Assembly: GCA_002189035.1 (NCBI GenBank)
Contig: NEEC01000010.1
Coordinates: 2,418,001 to 2,482,000 of the forward strand
Direction of reading: 5' to 3'
DNA: 64,000 nt
DNA from: Utricularia gibba
Taxonomy: Eukaryota; Streptophyta; Magnoliopsida; Lamiales; Lentibulariaceae
This document shows, one piece after another, positions 62,075 to 64,000 of the stretch. The translations under genes and the position numbers were made by a program. Each line of letters begins with the position of its first letter. The first letter of the stretch is position 1. A model generated the notes under the pieces. The model had not been told where the DNA came from, did no database searches, and saw only the letters and a program-made list of their open reading frames with translations.

Positions 62075-64000
62075 TCACCACATGCCTCTCCTTGAATTCA
62101 GCTCTCCCTCCCAGACGTTGGCCAGTCTAGACTTCAAGTCAGTGGATTGGTGATATGTGTTACTCAGGTGCTCGTTATTTTTGAACCCTGTTGCAACTTT
62201 GCGCCTCAGTGAATTATCCGTATGGCTTCTTCTTGGGGGTTTGTGCATAGAATCTACAAAATTTTGTACATTCATACCATCTCCTTGGTTCATCTGATGA
62301 TTCCCCAATTCAACTACATCTGATATACTCCTTTGAAGAGGTTTGGCTCTCCAAGAAACCTGGCTAGATTCAGAGTTTCTAGCTTTGGACTCACCCTCTC
62401 CATTGGCATCGGCTCTCCCCTTTTAACATCATTAGATTTAAGTTCAACTGAATGAATGTCACTTCCAGCAACATGCCCTTTGAAATCTGTAGGATCTGCC
62501 TCCCGGGCATCATAATGGTGTTTGTTTTGAGAGGACCTACCGTGAGGCCTACTCAACGGTGCAGGTTTGTCTGAATCTTTGTCACGTTTAACTCCTAGGA
62601 AGACTTCAAGTTGTTTCCTCAGCTTGCCAATGGCAGAGTTTTTCTCCTCAAATCTGGTTCTAGTTTGAGATTTTGACCATTGCTTCTCATCACACAATGT
62701 GTCGACTGAATTCTGCATTTCCTTTTCAGCATCTTCATGAGATCCAACCGCACCGATCTGCTTTTCTACACCAGGCCTATCTTCATCAACATTTCTTGCT
62801 AACACATCACACATCTGTTCTGTTATCTCTCTTGTCCTCTTCTCACTCTCCAGTTCCTTAACAGTCTCAACAAATGCATGCTTCATTTCTGCAAGCTCAC
62901 TCCCTAGTTTCTTGTTCAAGCTCTCAAGCCTGTGTCTCAGCTTCCGCTCCAACTCCAATTCACTAGACACAGCCCGCACAGCTGCTTCAATAGAATGATG
63001 TTCTTTACTTTTCCAAGATGCCTTTTCCTCAGCAAAATGTTTCATCAAATATGTGATCTCATTCTGATGCTTGCGCTGTTCCTGAACAAGATGGTTAACC
63101 TGCAGGCGTGCCCTCTCAAGCTCCGCATGCAGAGCCGAGATGACAGACAAACCAGATAACGATTGATCTGCACGAGCAGAAAGGTTGCTGATGATCTTCA
63201 ACAGCTCTTTTGAGGTAGTCAAAGCATTGCTTATGTCCTTTAGCCTGCTCTTGCCGCCATCACAAACAGATCCATTGGATGTCATGGAGTATGATCCGCG
63301 TTCAACCTGTGATGCAGTTTGTAAGAAATACAGATTGCAAGAAACACAAAAATATTAACTTTTAATCATATGGATACTGTCAGTCCTTACCTCCATGAAA
63401 CTGCTGCGGCTAAGAGAATCAAACGTTGCACCACCTTGCTCAGCCAATCGGAGCCTCTCAGAGATTGATCGAACCCTGCCATGACTGCCTTTTGCAGATA
63501 TTTCTATCCTCTGTAAAATAAAAAGCCTAGTTGAATCTAAGATGCGCAACTGCTCACAAAGGCGATGTGATTTGAAATGAACACAGTACAGCAAATAAAA
63601 AACAAGTAAAAACATATTAACAGATGGCCAAGTCAACCTCTGATGCTGAGGGGCTTTGTGAATGATCCAAAAGAGAGTTAGATCCTGAATGCAGATCAAA
63701 TCCGAAAGATGGTTTACCCCCTTTACGACCTTTTCTACTCCTATTCCGCTTCTCACTCATTCTAGGAGAAGGGATCTCATTCATTTCCCACAGAGTAGCA
63801 GCAAGCCTGCGAGCTGAAATGGGGCGAGTTGATTTCCCACTCTGTGCATGTTTCGGTGAATCAATTGCATTTTTCACATGGGTGGTCCTCCAAAGAGACG
63901 CCGGAGTAGCAGATCGAGAACCCGAGATCCTGGAGCGACTCTTGCCAGCCAAAATGGCTCGCTTACTAAACCTGAAGCTCACAACTTTTGATGAAGCAGA
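62075..64000 (-). CDS. USO1-like / At1g50660-type coiled-coil protein (5' end outside window; frame broken by 1 bp)
   Basis: Plant-specific long coiled-coil family related to BRANCHLESS TRICHOMES; molecular role unclear, with links to cytoskeleton and cell shape. Exons seen: 63638 to beyond 64000, 63391-63510 and 62075-63306. Exon 1 has the basic, serine-rich family start with RRLAATLWEMNEIPSPR. Exon 2 gives SERLRLAEQGGATFDSLSR. Exon 3 starts VERGSYSMTSNGSVCDGG. The coiled coil includes SALHAELERARLQVNHLVQE, ITYLMKHFAEEKASWKSKE and LESLNKKLGSELAEMKHAFV, all family hallmarks. Near 62332-62334 (T3 on plus, A3 in the coding strand) the frame changes. One extra A joins EPNLFK to RSISDVVELGNHQMNQGD and the tail, which ends SRLANVWEGELNSRRGMW. 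Confidence 0.82.

Overview
This is nuclear DNA of a flowering plant, almost certainly a core eudicot. The genes are intron-rich with GT-AG borders and sit between very AT-rich spacers. Most encode plant-specific or plant-type proteins: chloroplast SRP54, a fasciclin-like arabinogalactan protein, a trichome-birefringence-like protein, ITPK4, type I MADS proteins, a NGATHA-like B3 factor and EXO70A. I cannot name the species from the sequence alone.

Layout, left to right. The window opens inside an LRR receptor pseudokinase of the At3g28040 type (+). Next come eIF3h (-), a decayed DUF547/MIP1-like gene, an FLA17-type fasciclin gene (-), a GTD-binding myosin-binding protein (-), a type I MADS gene (-), a decayed NHL/LEA-2 gene (-) and EXO70A (+). 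The middle holds a BTB-less relative of At3g05675 (-), a METTL13-like methyltransferase (-), tRNA-Asn(GTT) (+), a U-box E3 ligase (+), a DExH1-type RNA helicase (-), a small unknown gene (+), a second type I MADS gene (+) and an alpha carbonic anhydrase (+). The right part holds TSR2 (+), a small tail-anchored unknown (-), cpSRP54 (-), a condensation/CAT-fold protein (-), a TBL protein (-), ITPK4 (+), a complete PIF/Harbinger transposon with two genes, a NGAL B3 repressor (-) and a USO1-like coiled-coil gene (-) cut by the right edge.

The genes do not form a pathway; this is ordinary eukaryotic gene order. Several housekeeping genes (eIF3h, DExH1, TSR2, cpSRP54) share clusters of TGGGCC/TGGGCT (Site II-like) motifs directly upstream.

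The most notable window-wide signal is a set of single-base reading-frame breaks, all reading as one missing base and mostly in short homopolymers. They occur in genes that otherwise look fully conserved (FLA17-like, MADS, DExH1 twice, cpSRP54, NGAL, USO1-like). This points to indel errors in the assembly rather than wholesale gene death. True decay is seen separately in the DUF547-like, NHL-like, BTB-like and Harbinger transposase loci. I did not find a convincing new biological system; the better biological leads are the lineage-specific losses and the inverted pair of type I MADS genes.
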